The position numbers and the translations under genes were made by a program. The notes below the pieces were generated by a model. It saw nothing but the letters and a program-made list of their open reading frames with translations, ran no database searches and had not been told where the DNA came from. This document shows positions 19,331-29,272 of a stretch of DNA of 64,000 nt, one piece after another. The stretch is taken from NCBI RefSeq assembly GCF_004342885.1, contig NZ_SMAB01000007.1, positions 62,001 through 126,000 on the forward strand, written 5' to 3'. The DNA is from Tepidibacillus fermentans (GTDB taxonomy: Bacteria > Bacillota > Bacilli > Tepidibacillales > Tepidibacillaceae). Every line of letters starts with the position of its first letter. Position 1 is the first letter of the stretch.

Positions 19331-20206
19331 TTGGATTTTGGTAGGTTAATTACTGCAATGGTTACGCCTTTTAATAAAAAAATGGAAGTAGACTTTGTGA
19401 GAACAAAACAACTTGTTGAACATTTAATTCAAACGGGTACTGAAACGATTGTAGTTGCAGGAACTACAGGTGAATCTCCCACTTTATCTACAGAAGAAAA
19501 ATTACAATTATTTGAAAAAGTATTGGATTTTACACAAGGACGTGCGAAAGTAATCGCTGGAACAGGAAGTAATGATACTAGATCTTCAATTACATTAACG
19601 AAAAAAGCAGAAGCTATTGGTGTTGATGGGGTTATGATCGTTGCTCCTTATTATAACAAACCTTCTCAAGATGGGATCTATCAACATTTCAAGGCAATTG
19701 CAGCAGAAACACAACTTCCTATTATGATTTATAATATTCCAGGTAGAACAGGTATTAATATTCAAACAGATACAATTGTTAAATTAAGTCAAATTGAAAA
19801 TATCGTAGCGGTAAAAGAAGCAAGCGGAGATCTTTCTCAAATGAGTGAAATCCTCGCCAAAACGTCAGAAAATTTTTACCTATATAGTGGCGATGATAAA
19901 TTAACATTACCAGTGTTATCTATTGGTGGACATGGTGTGGTTAGTGTCGCTAGTCATGTGGTTGGAAATCAAATGAAAGAAATGATAGACGCTTATTTTA
20001 CTGGAGATGTTAAAAAAGCAGCCTCTTATCATCAAAAACTTCTCCCGTTATTTGAAGGAATCTTTATCACATCAAATCCTGTTCCGATAAAAGAATTGTT
20101 AAATGAGATTGGTATACAGGTTGGATCTGTGCGTTTACCATTAGTTCCGGCTAAAAAAGAACAGAGCGAGATCGTAAGAAGTATTTACCATAATATTATT
20201 ATGTAG
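19331..20206 (+). CDS. dapA: 4-hydroxy-tetrahydrodipicolinate synthase
   Basis: Condenses pyruvate with aspartate semialdehyde. 291 residues. Seen: AMVTPFNKKMEVD, GTTGESPTLSTEEK, YYNKPSQDGIYQHF, YNIPGRTG, and VAVKEASGD, which holds the Schiff-base lysine. TTG 19331 follows GGGAGGAGGA by about 7 bases; the longer frame from 19286 starts before that site. Last gene of the dipicolinate/lysine cluster, followed by a strong terminator. Confidence 0.96.
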   Translation: MDFGRLITAMVTPFNKKMEVDFVRTKQLVEHLIQTGTETIVVAGTTGESPTLSTEEKLQLFEKVLDFTQGRAKVIAGTGSNDTRSSITLTKKAEAIGVDGVMIVAPYYNKPSQDGIYQHFKAIAAETQLPIMIYNIPGRTGINIQTDTIVKLSQIENIVAVKEASGDLSQMSEILAKTSENFYLYSGDDKLTLPVLSIGGHGVVSVASHVVGNQMKEMIDAYFTGDVKKAASYHQKLLPLFEGIFITSNPVPIKELLNEIGIQVGSVRLPLVPAKKEQSEIVRSIYHNIIM

Positions 20207-20213
20207 ACTTTGT

Positions 20214-20254
20214 AAAAAGCTTTAAAGGAATCGTCTCCTTTAAAGCTTTTTTTT
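20214..20254 (+). terminator. dapA terminator
   Basis: 16-bp perfect stem AAAAAGCTTTAAAGGA (20214-20229) with its complement at 20236-20251 and a run of T to 20254. Confidence 0.92.
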
Positions 20255-20374
20255 GTCTAAACATGGTCATACTATACTTATCATTAGATACTTCATTTTC
20301 TTCCTGAAATTGTCTGATAGGGAAATGAAGAAATCAGATTGAAGAAAATTGTTGAAATCGTTAAAAAAGATTAC

Positions 20375-20404
20375 TTGTGTTTTATGTTTCCGTTCATGTA
20401 TAAT
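20375..20404 (+). promoter_or_regulatory. promoter of the RNase J gene
   Basis: TTGTGT (20375-20380), 18-base spacer, TATAAT (20399-20404). It lies in the 250-base gap after the dapA terminator, which otherwise holds only AT-rich sequence. Confidence 0.5.
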
Positions 20405-20464
20405 AATTCCAAGTGACTTGTGCGGTTTTTTGTGTAACTACAACTGAATACAGGAGGTATGAAG

Positions 20465-22141
20465 TTGCCAAAGAACAACAAAGAGAAGTTATTAATTTTC
20501 GCACTAGGTGGATTAGGCGAAATTGGAAAGAATATGTACGTTGTACAGTACGGAGATGATATTGTTGTCATCGACGCAGGTTTAAAATTTCCTGAAGAAG
20601 AGATGCTCGGTATTGATTTAGTTATTCCTGACATTACTTATCTTGTTGAGAACAAGAGTAAAGTTAGAGGAATTGTATTAACACATGGTCATGAAGATCA
20701 TATTGGCGGATTATCCTATGTATTAAAACAATTGAATGTACCTGTATATGGTACGAAGTTAACGCTCGGTCTTGTAGAAAGCAAACTGAAAGAAGCAAAT
20801 ATTTTAGCTGAAACGAAATTAAATCTTGTAAACGGCGATTCTGAAATTGAACTTGGATCCTTTAAAATTTCTTTTTTCCGTACAAACCATAGTATACCTG
20901 ATTCTGTTGGTGTTGTTTTGGAAACTCCAGAGGGCATCGTTGTTCATACAGGTGATTTTAAGTTCGACTTAACACCAGTAAATAATCAAATGGCAGACAT
21001 GCATAAAATGGCAGAAATAGGCAAAAAAGGTGTACTCGCATTATTATCAGATAGTACAAATGCGGAAAGAGAGGGACATACTGGTTCAGAACGCTCTGTT
21101 GGTGAAGCGCTTAGTGAAGCTTTTCGAAAAGCAAAACAAAGAATCATTGTGGCTACATTTGCTTCAAATATTCATCGAATACAACAAGTTGTTGATGCTG
21201 CGCAAACCTATGGTCGAAAGATCGCGATTGTAGGCAGAAGTATGGTTAATGTTGTAAACATAGGAATCGAATTAGGTTATCTTCATGTTCCAGAGGGAAT
21301 TATCGTTGATATTGATGAAATTACTAAACTACCAGCAGATCAAGTTGTTATTCTTTCTACAGGAAGTCAAGGAGAGCCAATGTCTGCACTTACAAGAATG
21401 GCAAGATCTACTCACCGTAAATTGGATATTATTCCTGGCGATACGGTAATCATTGCAGCTACACCGATTCCTGGAAATGAGAAATATGTAGCGAGAACAG
21501 TAGATCAGCTATTTCGAGTTGGTGCAAACGTAATTTATGGACCCGGTTCTATATCTGGTGTTCATGTTTCAGGACATGGAAGTCAAGAAGAATTAAAATT
21601 AATGCTCACCTTAATTCGTCCAAAGTATTTTATTCCAATTCACGGAGAATACCGTATGCTTCGTTTGCATTCGGACCTAGCTGAATCCATTGGTGTACCT
21701 CATGAAAATATTTTTATACTCGATAACGGAGATACTGTTGAAATTTCAAATGGAAAAGCACGGTATGGTCCAAAAATCCCAGTAGGTAATGTTTTGATTG
21801 ATGGGCTTGGAGTAGGTGATGTTGGAAATATTGTTTTAAGAGATCGCAAACTCCTATCCCAAGATGGAATTCTAGTCGTTGTAGTTACACTAAGTAAACA
21901 AAATGCAACTATTTTATCAGGCCCTGATATTATTTCTCGCGGATTTGTTTATGTCCGAGAATCAGAGGAATTATTAGAAGAAGCCAATCGCCTTGTCACT
22001 GCTACATTACAAAAGTTAATGATCGAAAATGTAAACGATTGGTCTTCATTAAAAACAAGCGTACGGGATGTCTTAGGAAGATTCTTATATGAACAAACAA
22101 GAAGAAGACCGATGATACTTCCCATTATAATGGAAGTATAA
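20465..22141 (+). CDS. ribonuclease J
   Basis: Metallo-beta-lactamase/beta-CASP ribonuclease with endo- and 5'-3' exo-activity in mRNA decay. About 558 residues. Seen: FALGGLGEIGKNMYVV, the catalytic HGHEDHIGG (about 74-82 from this start), SDSTNAEREGHTGSE, and the conserved IPIHGEYRM. AGGAGG (20452-20457) is one base from ATG 20459 but seven from TTG 20465, so TTG is preferred. The locus (after dapA, before tepA) is that of rnjB, yet the sequence reads more like RNase J1 with a fully intact active site. Confidence 0.93.
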   Translation: MPKNNKEKLLIFALGGLGEIGKNMYVVQYGDDIVVIDAGLKFPEEEMLGIDLVIPDITYLVENKSKVRGIVLTHGHEDHIGGLSYVLKQLNVPVYGTKLTLGLVESKLKEANILAETKLNLVNGDSEIELGSFKISFFRTNHSIPDSVGVVLETPEGIVVHTGDFKFDLTPVNNQMADMHKMAEIGKKGVLALLSDSTNAEREGHTGSERSVGEALSEAFRKAKQRIIVATFASNIHRIQQVVDAAQTYGRKIAIVGRSMVNVVNIGIELGYLHVPEGIIVDIDEITKLPADQVVILSTGSQGEPMSALTRMARSTHRKLDIIPGDTVIIAATPIPGNEKYVARTVDQLFRVGANVIYGPGSISGVHVSGHGSQEELKLMLTLIRPKYFIPIHGEYRMLRLHSDLAESIGVPHENIFILDNGDTVEISNGKARYGPKIPVGNVLIDGLGVGDVGNIVLRDRKLLSQDGILVVVVTLSKQNATILSGPDIISRGFVYVRESEELLEEANRLVTATLQKLMIENVNDWSSLKTSVRDVLGRFLYEQTRRRPMILPIIMEV

Positions 22142-22148
22142 GACTACG

Positions 22149-22177
22149 AAAGCAGCCAATTAAATTGGTTGCTTTTT
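22149..22177 (+). terminator. RNase J gene terminator
   Basis: AAAGCAGCCAATT (22149-22161) pairs with AATTGGTTGCTTT (22163-22175, one G-U pair), then T. Lies between the RNase J gene and tepA. Confidence 0.75.
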
Positions 22178-22247
22178 CTATTTTGCGTACTTTACTGAAT
22201 GATTTTTTTATTACTAAGTCATACTATAAAAACAAGGAGGAAAGTAA

Positions 22248-23006
22248 ATGACAATGAGAGAAGACGAGCAATTAAAATCTGAAGAAAATACTGAAGATAC
22301 AAATCCAAGAGAAGAACAAAAAAAACCAACATTAATGGATACGATTCAAGCATTAGGTCAAACAAATTTACCAGCAACTGAAACAAACATTTATTCATTA
22401 AATATCATTGGTCAAATTGAAGGACATGTTGTTCTACCCCCACAAAACAAAACAACCAAATATGAACATATTATTCCACAGCTAATTGCTGCAGAACAAA
22501 ATCCAAAAATTGAAGGGATCTTAATTACACTTAATACTGTTGGAGGGGACGTTGAAGCAGGTCTTGCGATTGCTGAAATGATTGCATCAGTATCAAAACC
22601 GACTGTTACATTGGTGTTAGGCGGCGGTCACTCAATTGGTGTTCCGATAGCTGTATCGTCCGATTATTCGTTTATTGCCGAGACAGCAACCATGACGATT
22701 CATCCGGTTCGTTTAACAGGTTTAGTTATTGGAGTACCTCAAACCTTTGAATACTTAGATAAAATGCAAGATCGAGTTGTTAAATTTATCACCCAACATT
22801 CAAAAATTACAGAAGATAAGTTTAAGGAATTAATGTTCAAAACGGGTGAATTAACAAGAGATATTGGAACCAATGTTGTAGGAAAAGATGCAGTGAAGTA
22901 TGGTCTAATTGATCAAGTTGGCGGCCTTGGTGATGCCCTAAAAGAACTAAATCGTAGAATTGAATTATGGAAAAATAATAACTATAAAAAAGGTGTTGTC
23001 CAATGA
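22248..23006 (+). CDS. tepA: ClpP-class serine protease TepA
   Basis: ClpP/crotonase-fold protease named translocation-enhancing protein in B. subtilis (also YmfB). 252 residues, with a charged non-conserved N-terminal 40. Seen: [23 protein letters not shown], the nucleophile serine region [14 protein letters not shown], and ATMTIHPVR carrying the catalytic histidine. ATG 22248 follows GGAGGAAAG. The 3' end overlaps ylzJ by 4 bases. Confidence 0.92.
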   Translation: MTMREDEQLKSEENTEDTNPREEQKKPTLMDTIQALGQTNLPATETNIYSLNIIGQIEGHVVLPPQNKTTKYEHIIPQLIAAEQNPKIEGILITLNTVGGDVEAGLAIAEMIASVSKPTVTLVLGGGHSIGVPIAVSSDYSFIAETATMTIHPVRLTGLVIGVPQTFEYLDKMQDRVVKFITQHSKITEDKFKELMFKTGELTRDIGTNVVGKDAVKYGLIDQVGGLGDALKELNRRIELWKNNNYKKGVVQ

Positions 23007-23227
23007 TTCATTATACACCCGTTCCCTTAGAATTTGTTTTTGAAGGATATGATCAAATGAAGTTTAATTATAAAGAAATTCAATACGGACATATGACAAT
23101 GATAATTGAGCCAACTTCAGAATTTGAAGGAAAATTAGTTCGTTTAATCAGTCCAAATGCATTAGATTACTTAAATCCAAACTATCAACCGGGGACAATG
23201 TTAACATTTAAGCCATATTTGCTATAA
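23003..23227 (+). CDS. ylzJ: YlzJ-like small protein
   Basis: 74-residue protein of the YlzJ family, function unknown. Seen: [17 protein letters not shown] and, near the C terminus, [11 protein letters not shown], which are typical. ATG 23003 is coupled to the tepA stop by the ATGA overlap. The tepA-ylzJ-spoIIIE order is that of B. subtilis. Confidence 0.85.
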   Translation: MIHYTPVPLEFVFEGYDQMKFNYKEIQYGHMTMIIEPTSEFEGKLVRLISPNALDYLNPNYQPGTMLTFKPYLL

Positions 23228-23256
23228 GGAAATACCTGTTAATTCTACCTTTTCCA

Positions 23257-23265
23257 TGTTATAAT
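23257..23265 (+). promoter_or_regulatory. extended -10 promoter before spoIIIE
   Basis: TGTTATAAT (23257-23265), an extended -10 box; no good -35 is seen. Transcription would start near 23272, right at the stem-loop below. Confidence 0.45.
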
Positions 23266-23273
23266 GACATCAC

Positions 23274-23300
23274 AAGCAGCCTTTTATTGGCTGCTTTTTA
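23274..23300 (+). terminator. hairpin between ylzJ and spoIIIE
   Basis: AAGCAGCC (23274-23281) with GGCTGCTT (23289-23296) and T's. It can end the tepA-ylzJ transcript, or form the 5'-terminal stem-loop of a spoIIIE mRNA started at 23272. Confidence 0.7.
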
Positions 23301-23325
23301 CTAAGGGAAAAAATGGGTGATTCAA

Positions 23326-25653
23326 ATGGCGGAAAAAAAAAGAAAAAAAAGAACACAGAGAATGAAGCAACATATCAAATTTGAAGCCTATGGACTCCTC
23401 TTATTTGCATTCTTTGGTTATGAATTAGTAGGGAAAGGTGCAGTAGGTTATTTTTTAAAGGTTTTATTTCGTTTATTGTTGGGTAATTTAGATTTTACGT
23501 TAAGTTTGCTTGGGATTGCACTTGCATTATCTATGATGATTAAAAGAAAAATCTCGATTCCTTGGTCTATGCGGAAAACAGGGTTGCTTTTTCTTTATAT
23601 CGCAATCATCACATTAGCACACGTACAATTCGTTGATCAAATTCAGCTGCATGGTAAGTATACCGATGCAAATATATTTACCGTTACTTGGAAAGAACTA
23701 GCAAAGGAAAGAGCGAGTGGACAATTTAATCAAATCGTTGGTTCTGGTATGATTGGTTCATTTTTTTATCTTATTTTTGATTATCTTTTCGATCGAACGG
23801 GTACAAACGTTTTAATCCTAACCTTCATTTTAGTAGGATTATTATTATTATTTAATTTCTCGTATATTCAATTCATCGAGAAAGCTAGAAAAAGAATCAT
23901 GACTTATTATGAACGTTTTGAGGTCTTCATCAAAGACCAGTTATTAAACTTAAAAACAAAGCATGAAAGAAGAAAAAATACTTTAAAAGAAGATGAAGAA
24001 GAAAAAAGGAATAAAGGTTCACTGATTTGCCTTTATGGAGCGAATGAAGCGAATCAACCGATCATTCATGATTTTATGGATGAAACTAATCTTGAACAAA
24101 CCTATATACATACCCAAACAGAATCATTAGAGAATGGACATTCAACTGCTTTGAACTCAATGGAAAATGACGATGAATCGCAAATCAACGAGGTTGAACT
24201 TCAGATCATGAAACAAGAAGATGAAAATTATCAATTACCTACAACATCACTACTTAAACCACCATTTTTTTCTGATCAATTCGAAGAACATCGAGACATT
24301 AGTAATAATGCCAAAAAATTAGAAAAAACATTAGAAAGTTTTGGAGTGAAAGCACGAGTCATCCAAATTAATCGAGGTCCAGCAGTAACACGATATGAAA
24401 TTCAACCCGATGTTGGGGTGAAGGTAAGTCGGATTGTTAGTCTTGCAGATGATATTGCATTATCTTTAGCTGCTAAGGATATCCGTATAGAAGCTCCCAT
24501 TCCGGGTAAGGCCGCAATTGGAATTGAGGTTCCAAATTCAGAGATCGCAATCGTTACGTTGCGTGAAGTCATTGAAAGCCAAGCATTTAATGAGTCACCA
24601 TCAAAATTAAGTATGGCCTTGGGCAGAGATATTACAGGTAAAGCAATTATAGGCAATCTTGCGAAAATGCCGCACATACTTGTTGCAGGAGCGACTGGAT
24701 CTGGAAAAAGTGTATGTATCAATGGGATGATAACAAGCATATTGTACAAATCAAAACCTAGTGAAGTTAAATTTTTAATGGTCGATCCGAAAATGGTCGA
24801 ATTAAATGTTTATAATGGGATTCCACACTTGATCACTCCTGTTGTAACAGATCCTAAGAAAGCAGCAAAAGCGTTAAAGATGATTGTGAATGAAATGGAA
24901 AAACGATATGAAAGTTTTGCACAAAAAGGGGCTAGAGACATTGAACGATATAATGCTTTATTACAGGAAGAATCTTTAGGACAAGCCCAAACCTTACCTT
25001 ATATCGTCGTGATTATTGATGAGCTAGCAGATTTAATGATGGTAGCTCCTAATGATGTGGAAGACGCAATTATTCGACTTGCACAAAAGGCTCGAGCTGC
25101 TGGCATTCATTTGATTGTAGCAACACAACGTCCTTCTGTAGATGTGATTACTGGTTTGATAAAAGCGAATATACCATCTAGAATCGCATTTGGTGTTTCT
25201 TCACAAACGGATTCTCGAACGATTATCGATATGGGGGGAGCAGAAAAGTTATTAGGCCGTGGTGATATGTTATATTTTCCTGTTGGTTTTTCTAAACCGA
25301 TTCGCGTTCAAGGGGCCTTTATTTCGGAACAGGAAGTTGAGGCGGTTGTCCAATTTGTGAAAGAACAACAAAAAGTAACGTACGAAGAAGAAATCATTCC
25401 TGACTTAAATCAGCATAATGAATTCGAGGAAGTGGAAGATGACCTATATTATGAAGCCGTTAAACTTGTGGTGGAAAATAAACAAGCTTCCGTTTCTTTA
25501 TTGCAACGTCGATTTCGAATTGGTTATACTCGGGCTGCTCGTTTAATTGATACCATGGAAGCAAAAGGGATTGTTGGCCCCTACGAGGGAAGTAAACCGA
25601 GAAAAGTATTAGTAACACCAGATGATCTAGATAATATAAAAATACCAAGTTAA
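23326..25653 (+). CDS. spoIIIE: DNA translocase SpoIIIE/FtsK
   Basis: Septum-anchored ATPase that pumps the chromosome into the forespore. 775 residues. Seen: hydrophobic N-terminal segments over about residues 20-190 (several membrane helices), an acidic linker, the motor domain with Walker A GATGSGKS (455-462) and Walker [15 protein letters not shown], and a C-terminal winged-helix gamma domain with [19 protein letters not shown] that reads SRS sequences. A GTG at 23317 is possible, but ATG 23326 gives the family N terminus [10 protein letters not shown] second ftsK/sftA outside the window cannot be excluded. Confidence 0.95.
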   Translation: MAEKKRKKRTQRMKQHIKFEAYGLLLFAFFGYELVGKGAVGYFLKVLFRLLLGNLDFTLSLLGIALALSMMIKRKISIPWSMRKTGLLFLYIAIITLAHVQFVDQIQLHGKYTDANIFTVTWKELAKERASGQFNQIVGSGMIGSFFYLIFDYLFDRTGTNVLILTFILVGLLLLFNFSYIQFIEKARKRIMTYYERFEVFIKDQLLNLKTKHERRKNTLKEDEEEKRNKGSLICLYGANEANQPIIHDFMDETNLEQTYIHTQTESLENGHSTALNSMENDDESQINEVELQIMKQEDENYQLPTTSLLKPPFFSDQFEEHRDISNNAKKLEKTLESFGVKARVIQINRGPAVTRYEIQPDVGVKVSRIVSLADDIALSLAAKDIRIEAPIPGKAAIGIEVPNSEIAIVTLREVIESQAFNESPSKLSMALGRDITGKAIIGNLAKMPHILVAGATGSGKSVCINGMITSILYKSKPSEVKFLMVDPKMVELNVYNGIPHLITPVVTDPKKAAKALKMIVNEMEKRYESFAQKGARDIERYNALLQEESLGQAQTLPYIVVIIDELADLMMVAPNDVEDAIIRLAQKARAAGIHLIVATQRPSVDVITGLIKANIPSRIAFGVSSQTDSRTIIDMGGAEKLLGRGDMLYFPVGFSKPIRVQGAFISEQEVEAVVQFVKEQQKVTYEEEIIPDLNQHNEFEEVEDDLYYEAVKLVVENKQASVSLLQRRFRIGYTRAARLIDTMEAKGIVGPYEGSKPRKVLVTPDDLDNIKIPS

Positions 25654-25714
25654 GTGTTTTCTAGGAAAATTCATAAAAATTTTTGTTGATTTTTTTAGCA
25701 AAAACGAAGAGAAT

Positions 25715-25746
25715 AGATGTTGGACATAGGATATTGTCTGACATCT
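25715..25746 (+). promoter_or_regulatory. inverted repeat upstream of the GntR gene, candidate operator
   Basis: AGATGTTGGACA (25715-25726) and TGTCTGACATCT (25735-25746) form a 12-8-12 inverted repeat with 10 of 12 positions complementary. It ends 12 bases before the ribosome-binding site of the GntR gene, where an autoregulatory operator would be expected. Confidence 0.4.
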
Positions 25747-25773
25747 AACTCTTTCATAAGGAAGGGAAACCTG

Positions 25774-26502
25774 ATGACACTACGACCTGATCCCAGACCG
25801 CTTTATCTGTTAGTTATTGATAAGATCAAACAAGATATTGAAAGTGGAAAATTGAAGACTGGTCAAAGACTTCCTTCAGAATTTGAATTGTCAAAAGAGT
25901 TAGGGATAAGTCGAGCAACATTACGCGAAGCATTACGAATATTAGAAGATGAGAACGTAATCATCCGGAAACAAGGAATTGGCACCTTTATTAAAGCAAA
26001 ACCATTGTTTATAAGTGGAATTGAAGAACTATACAGCATCACTCAGATGATTGAAAAACACGGTTATCATGCAGGTACTATTTTTGTAGATATTACTTCG
26101 AATCAAGCAACAAAAGAGGATCAGAAAGGCTTTCAATTAAGCGAAAAAAATGGAAATATCATTCGTGTAGAAAGAATTCGTACTGCGGACAGTGAACCTG
26201 TTGTCTATTGTATTGATAAAATACCTGAAAGTCTTTTAAAGAAAAATATTGACTTTCGAAAATATGATTCAATTTTTCAAGCATTACAAGAACAGGCTGA
26301 GATTGAAATCGCTTATGCAGTTGCAGAAATTGAACCACTAGGATACCATGAAAAAATATCACCGTTGTTACATTCACCAAAGGAAACATCTCTTATTATC
26401 TTGAGACAGATTCACTTTGATACAGCGGATCGTCCAGTATTAATTTCAGTGAATTATTTTCGATCTGATAAGTTTCGTTTTCAGGTTTTACGTAAGAGAT
26501 AA
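25774..26502 (+). CDS. ymfC: GntR/HutC-family transcriptional regulator (YmfC-like)
   Basis: 242-residue repressor-type protein. Seen: N-terminal winged helix with PLYLLVIDKIKQDIESG, LPSEFELSKELGISRATLREALRILE and KQGIGTFI (to about residue 75), then a UTRA ligand-binding domain to the end. ATG 25774 follows GGAAGGG; a longer frame from 25717 would start within the inverted repeat. Position after spoIIIE matches ymfC of B. subtilis. It precedes a nucleoside-type ABC importer and probably controls it, its ligand being unknown. Confidence 0.88.
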   Translation: MTLRPDPRPLYLLVIDKIKQDIESGKLKTGQRLPSEFELSKELGISRATLREALRILEDENVIIRKQGIGTFIKAKPLFISGIEELYSITQMIEKHGYHAGTIFVDITSNQATKEDQKGFQLSEKNGNIIRVERIRTADSEPVVYCIDKIPESLLKKNIDFRKYDSIFQALQEQAEIEIAYAVAEIEPLGYHEKISPLLHSPKETSLIILRQIHFDTADRPVLISVNYFRSDKFRFQVLRKR

Positions 26503-26530
26503 TCTTACTAACAAATAAAAGGAGGTGGAA

Positions 26531-26560
26531 TTGGGAAAAATACAATTAGAAAAAAATTAA
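26531..26560 (+). other. possible 9-codon leader ORF before the BMP lipoprotein gene
   Basis: AAAGGAGGTGG (26518-26528) is a near-perfect Shine-Dalgarno sequence followed by TTG GGA AAA and six more codons to TAA at 26558. A strong ribosome-binding site without a long gene is unusual. It may be a leader peptide, or a leftover from rearrangement. Confidence 0.25.
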
Positions 26561-26588
26561 AATGAATATCATTAAGGGGGGTACACGA

Positions 26589-27644
26589 ATGAAAAAGTTT
26601 TTAACCTTATTACTCGTATTCACAATGGCTATGAGTACTTTTTTAGTTGGTTGTGGTGTTGACAAAGAAACAAAAGATAATCAAGCTGGAAAACCTGCAG
26701 ACCAAACGACACAAAAACAATTAAAAGTAGCAATGGTTACGGATACTGGTGGGGTTAACGATCAATCCTTTAACCAATCTGCATGGGAAGGTTTGCAAAG
26801 AGCAGAGAAAGAATTGGGGATTAAACCATCTTATTTAGAATCCAAACAAGATGCTGATTACAAACCAAATTTGGAAACATTAATAGATGCCGGTAATGAT
26901 TTGATTTGGGGTATCGGTTTTAAAATGGGAGACACTATCCTAAATGAGGCAAAAACAAATCCAGATCAAAAATTTGCGATCATTGACTATGCTTACCAAG
27001 ATACTCCTAAAAATTTAGTTGGTGTTATCTTTAAAGCTCAAGAATCTTCCTTCTTAGTTGGTTACATAGCTGGTAAGATGACTAAAACTGGAAAAGTTGG
27101 CTTTGTTGGCGGAATGAAAAGCCCTGTTATTGATCAATTTGAATATGGTTTTAGAGCGGGAGTAAAATACGCAAATCCTAATGTAAATGTGTTAGTACAA
27201 TATGCTGAATCTTTCAATGATGCAGCAAAAGGTAAGTCTATTGCAACAAAAATGTATCAAGATGGAGCAGATATCGTTTTCCATGCAGCAGGTGGTACAG
27301 GTGATGGTGTGATCGCTGCAGCAAAAGAACAAAATAAATACGCAATTGGTGTTGACAGAGATCAAAACAGTCTAGCTCCTGACAACGTGATTACTTCTGC
27401 TATGAAACGTGTAGATATAGGAGTTTATGATGTTGTAAAACAATTAAAAGAAGGGAAATTCCCTGGTGGAACAACTGTTATTCTTGGACTTAAAGAAGGT
27501 GGAGTAGATATTGCTCCAACTTCGAATAAGCATGTTCCAGCCAATATCTTAAAAGATGTAGATGGATTAAAACAAAAAATTATTAATGGCGAAATTAGTG
27601 TTCCTTATAATCAAGAAACATTTGATAAGTTTCAAGTAAAATAA
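26589..27644 (+). CDS. BMP-family nucleoside-binding lipoprotein
   Basis: Substrate-binding lipoprotein of the basic membrane protein (BMP/PnrA/TmpC) family, the receptor of nucleoside ABC importers; nearest named relative NupN (YufN) of B. subtilis. 351 residues. Seen: signal peptide with lipobox LVGC (acylated Cys22), then KVAMVTDTGGVNDQSFNQSAWEG, FVGGMKSPVIDQFEYGFRAG and GVDRDQNS, family signatures for the ligand pocket. ATG 26589 follows AAGGGGGG; the upstream ATG 26562 adds a polar extension ahead of the signal peptide. Likely binds purine nucleosides; this is family inference. Confidence 0.93.
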   Translation: MKKFLTLLLVFTMAMSTFLVGCGVDKETKDNQAGKPADQTTQKQLKVAMVTDTGGVNDQSFNQSAWEGLQRAEKELGIKPSYLESKQDADYKPNLETLIDAGNDLIWGIGFKMGDTILNEAKTNPDQKFAIIDYAYQDTPKNLVGVIFKAQESSFLVGYIAGKMTKTGKVGFVGGMKSPVIDQFEYGFRAGVKYANPNVNVLVQYAESFNDAAKGKSIATKMYQDGADIVFHAAGGTGDGVIAAAKEQNKYAIGVDRDQNSLAPDNVITSAMKRVDIGVYDVVKQLKEGKFPGGTTVILGLKEGGVDIAPTSNKHVPANILKDVDGLKQKIINGEISVPYNQETFDKFQVK

Positions 27645-27660
27645 GTTTTAGGATAAAACT

Positions 27661-27692
27661 AACAGCTCGGACGTTTTGTCTGAGCTGTTTCG
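27661..27692 (+). terminator. intercistronic hairpin between the lipoprotein and ATPase genes
   Basis: AACAGCTCGGAC (27661-27672) with GTCTGAGCTGTT (27678-27689), one G-U pair, followed by only TT. A leaky terminator or mRNA-stabilising stem that would keep the binding protein in excess over the ABC components. Confidence 0.55.
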
Positions 27693-27721
27693 ATATGTAG
27701 ACTTGATTGGAGGGTTCTTCT

Positions 27722-29272
27722 TTGGTTCGCAAAGATTTCAAAGAAAAAGTTGTAGAAATGAAGCATATTACAAAGGTCTTTGGGAATTTTATTGCTAATG
27801 ATCATATTAATCTTACTGTACATAAAGGTGAGGTTCATGCACTTTTAGGTGAAAATGGTGCAGGAAAATCAACATTAATGAACATTTTATATGGTCTCTA
27901 TCAACCTACATCTGGAGAGATATATATTCGGGGGAAAAAAGTAGATATTACGAATCCCAATGTAGCAATTAAACATGGGATCGGAATGGTTCATCAACAT
28001 TTTATGCTAGTCGAACCTTTTACTGTAGCTGAAAATATTATCTTAGGAATGGAAACGACCAAAACATTGGGAACTTTGGACATGAAAAAAGCCATACAAG
28101 ATGTTAAAGAATTATCAGAGAAATATGGACTCTATGTGGACCCAAATGCCAAAATCCATGATATTACGGTTGGTATGCAACAAAGGGTTGAAATTTTAAA
28201 AGCATTATATCGTGGGGCTGAAATTCTTATTTTAGATGAGCCTACCGCAGTATTAACACCTCAAGAAATTCATGAATTAATGCAAATTATCAATAATTTA
28301 ACAAATGAGGGGAAATCAGTTATTATTATCACTCACAAGTTAAAAGAGATAAAAATGGCTGCAGATTATTGTACGATTATTCGACGGGGAAAATGGATCG
28401 ATACGGTTGATGTAAGTGAGACAACAGAAGAAGAACTTGCTGCAAAAATGGTAGGTAGGGAAGTTAGTTTTAAAGTCGATAAAAAAGAAAATAAACCATC
28501 AAAAACGGTTCTTTCGATAGAGAATTTAGTGGTTAAAGATAATAGAGGGATTGATGCTGTAAACGGACTTTCCCTTGAGATTAAAGCAGGTGAAATCGTA
28601 GGAATTGCTGGCGTTGATGGGAATGGCCAAAGTGAGTTAATTGAAGCAATTACAGGATTAAGAAAAATAGAGTCTGGGAAAGTATTGCTTAATGGAAAAG
28701 ATATTACAAATAAAACTCCAAGAGAAATCATTGAAGATGGTATATCAACCATACCTGAAGACAGACAAAAGCGAGGATTAGTTCTCGATTTTACAGTAGC
28801 GGAAAATATGGTGCTGGAAAACTATAGTAAAGTCCCTTTTTCCAAAAACGGTATTCTCGATTACAATAAAATAAAAGAATTTGCCAAAGAACTCATTCAT
28901 AAATTTGATGTTAGACCTACGGATGAAAATGTAAGAGCGAGAGCATTATCAGGCGGTAATCAACAAAAAGTGATTATTGCTCGTGAAGTAACGAATGATC
29001 CAGAACTTCTCATTGCTGCCCAACCTACAAGAGGATTAGATGTAGGGGCGATTGAATTCGTTCATAAAGCGCTTGTTGAACAAAGACACAAGAATAAAGC
29101 TGTACTTCTTGTTTCATTAGAATTGGATGAAATCATGAATGTTTCCGATCGAATTGCTGTCATTTATGAAGGAAAAATAGTTGGAATTTTAGATGCAAAA
29201 GAAGCGGATGAAAACACACTAGGACTTTTAATGGCTGGAGGGGGTGGCGAACGTGGACAAGAATCGAAATAG
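27722..29272 (+). CDS. nucleoside ABC importer, tandem ATP-binding protein
   Basis: Two fused ABC cassettes, 516 residues, as in NupO/RbsA-type ATPases. Seen: first cassette Walker A GENGAGKST (43-51), VGMQQRVEILKAL and Walker B LILDEPTAVLTP; second cassette with degenerate Walker A GVDGNGQSE, signature LSGGNQQKV and AAQPTRGLDVGA, the usual asymmetric arrangement. TTG 27722 stands 7 bases after GGAGGG; the TTG at 27707 overlaps that site. It overlaps the first permease gene by 20 bases. Confidence 0.93.
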   Translation: MVRKDFKEKVVEMKHITKVFGNFIANDHINLTVHKGEVHALLGENGAGKSTLMNILYGLYQPTSGEIYIRGKKVDITNPNVAIKHGIGMVHQHFMLVEPFTVAENIILGMETTKTLGTLDMKKAIQDVKELSEKYGLYVDPNAKIHDITVGMQQRVEILKALYRGAEILILDEPTAVLTPQEIHELMQIINNLTNEGKSVIIITHKLKEIKMAADYCTIIRRGKWIDTVDVSETTEEELAAKMVGREVSFKVDKKENKPSKTVLSIENLVVKDNRGIDAVNGLSLEIKAGEIVGIAGVDGNGQSELIEAITGLRKIESGKVLLNGKDITNKTPREIIEDGISTIPEDRQKRGLVLDFTVAENMVLENYSKVPFSKNGILDYNKIKEFAKELIHKFDVRPTDENVRARALSGGNQQKVIIAREVTNDPELLIAAQPTRGLDVGAIEFVHKALVEQRHKNKAVLLVSLELDEIMNVSDRIAVIYEGKIVGILDAKEADENTLGLLMAGGGGERGQESK

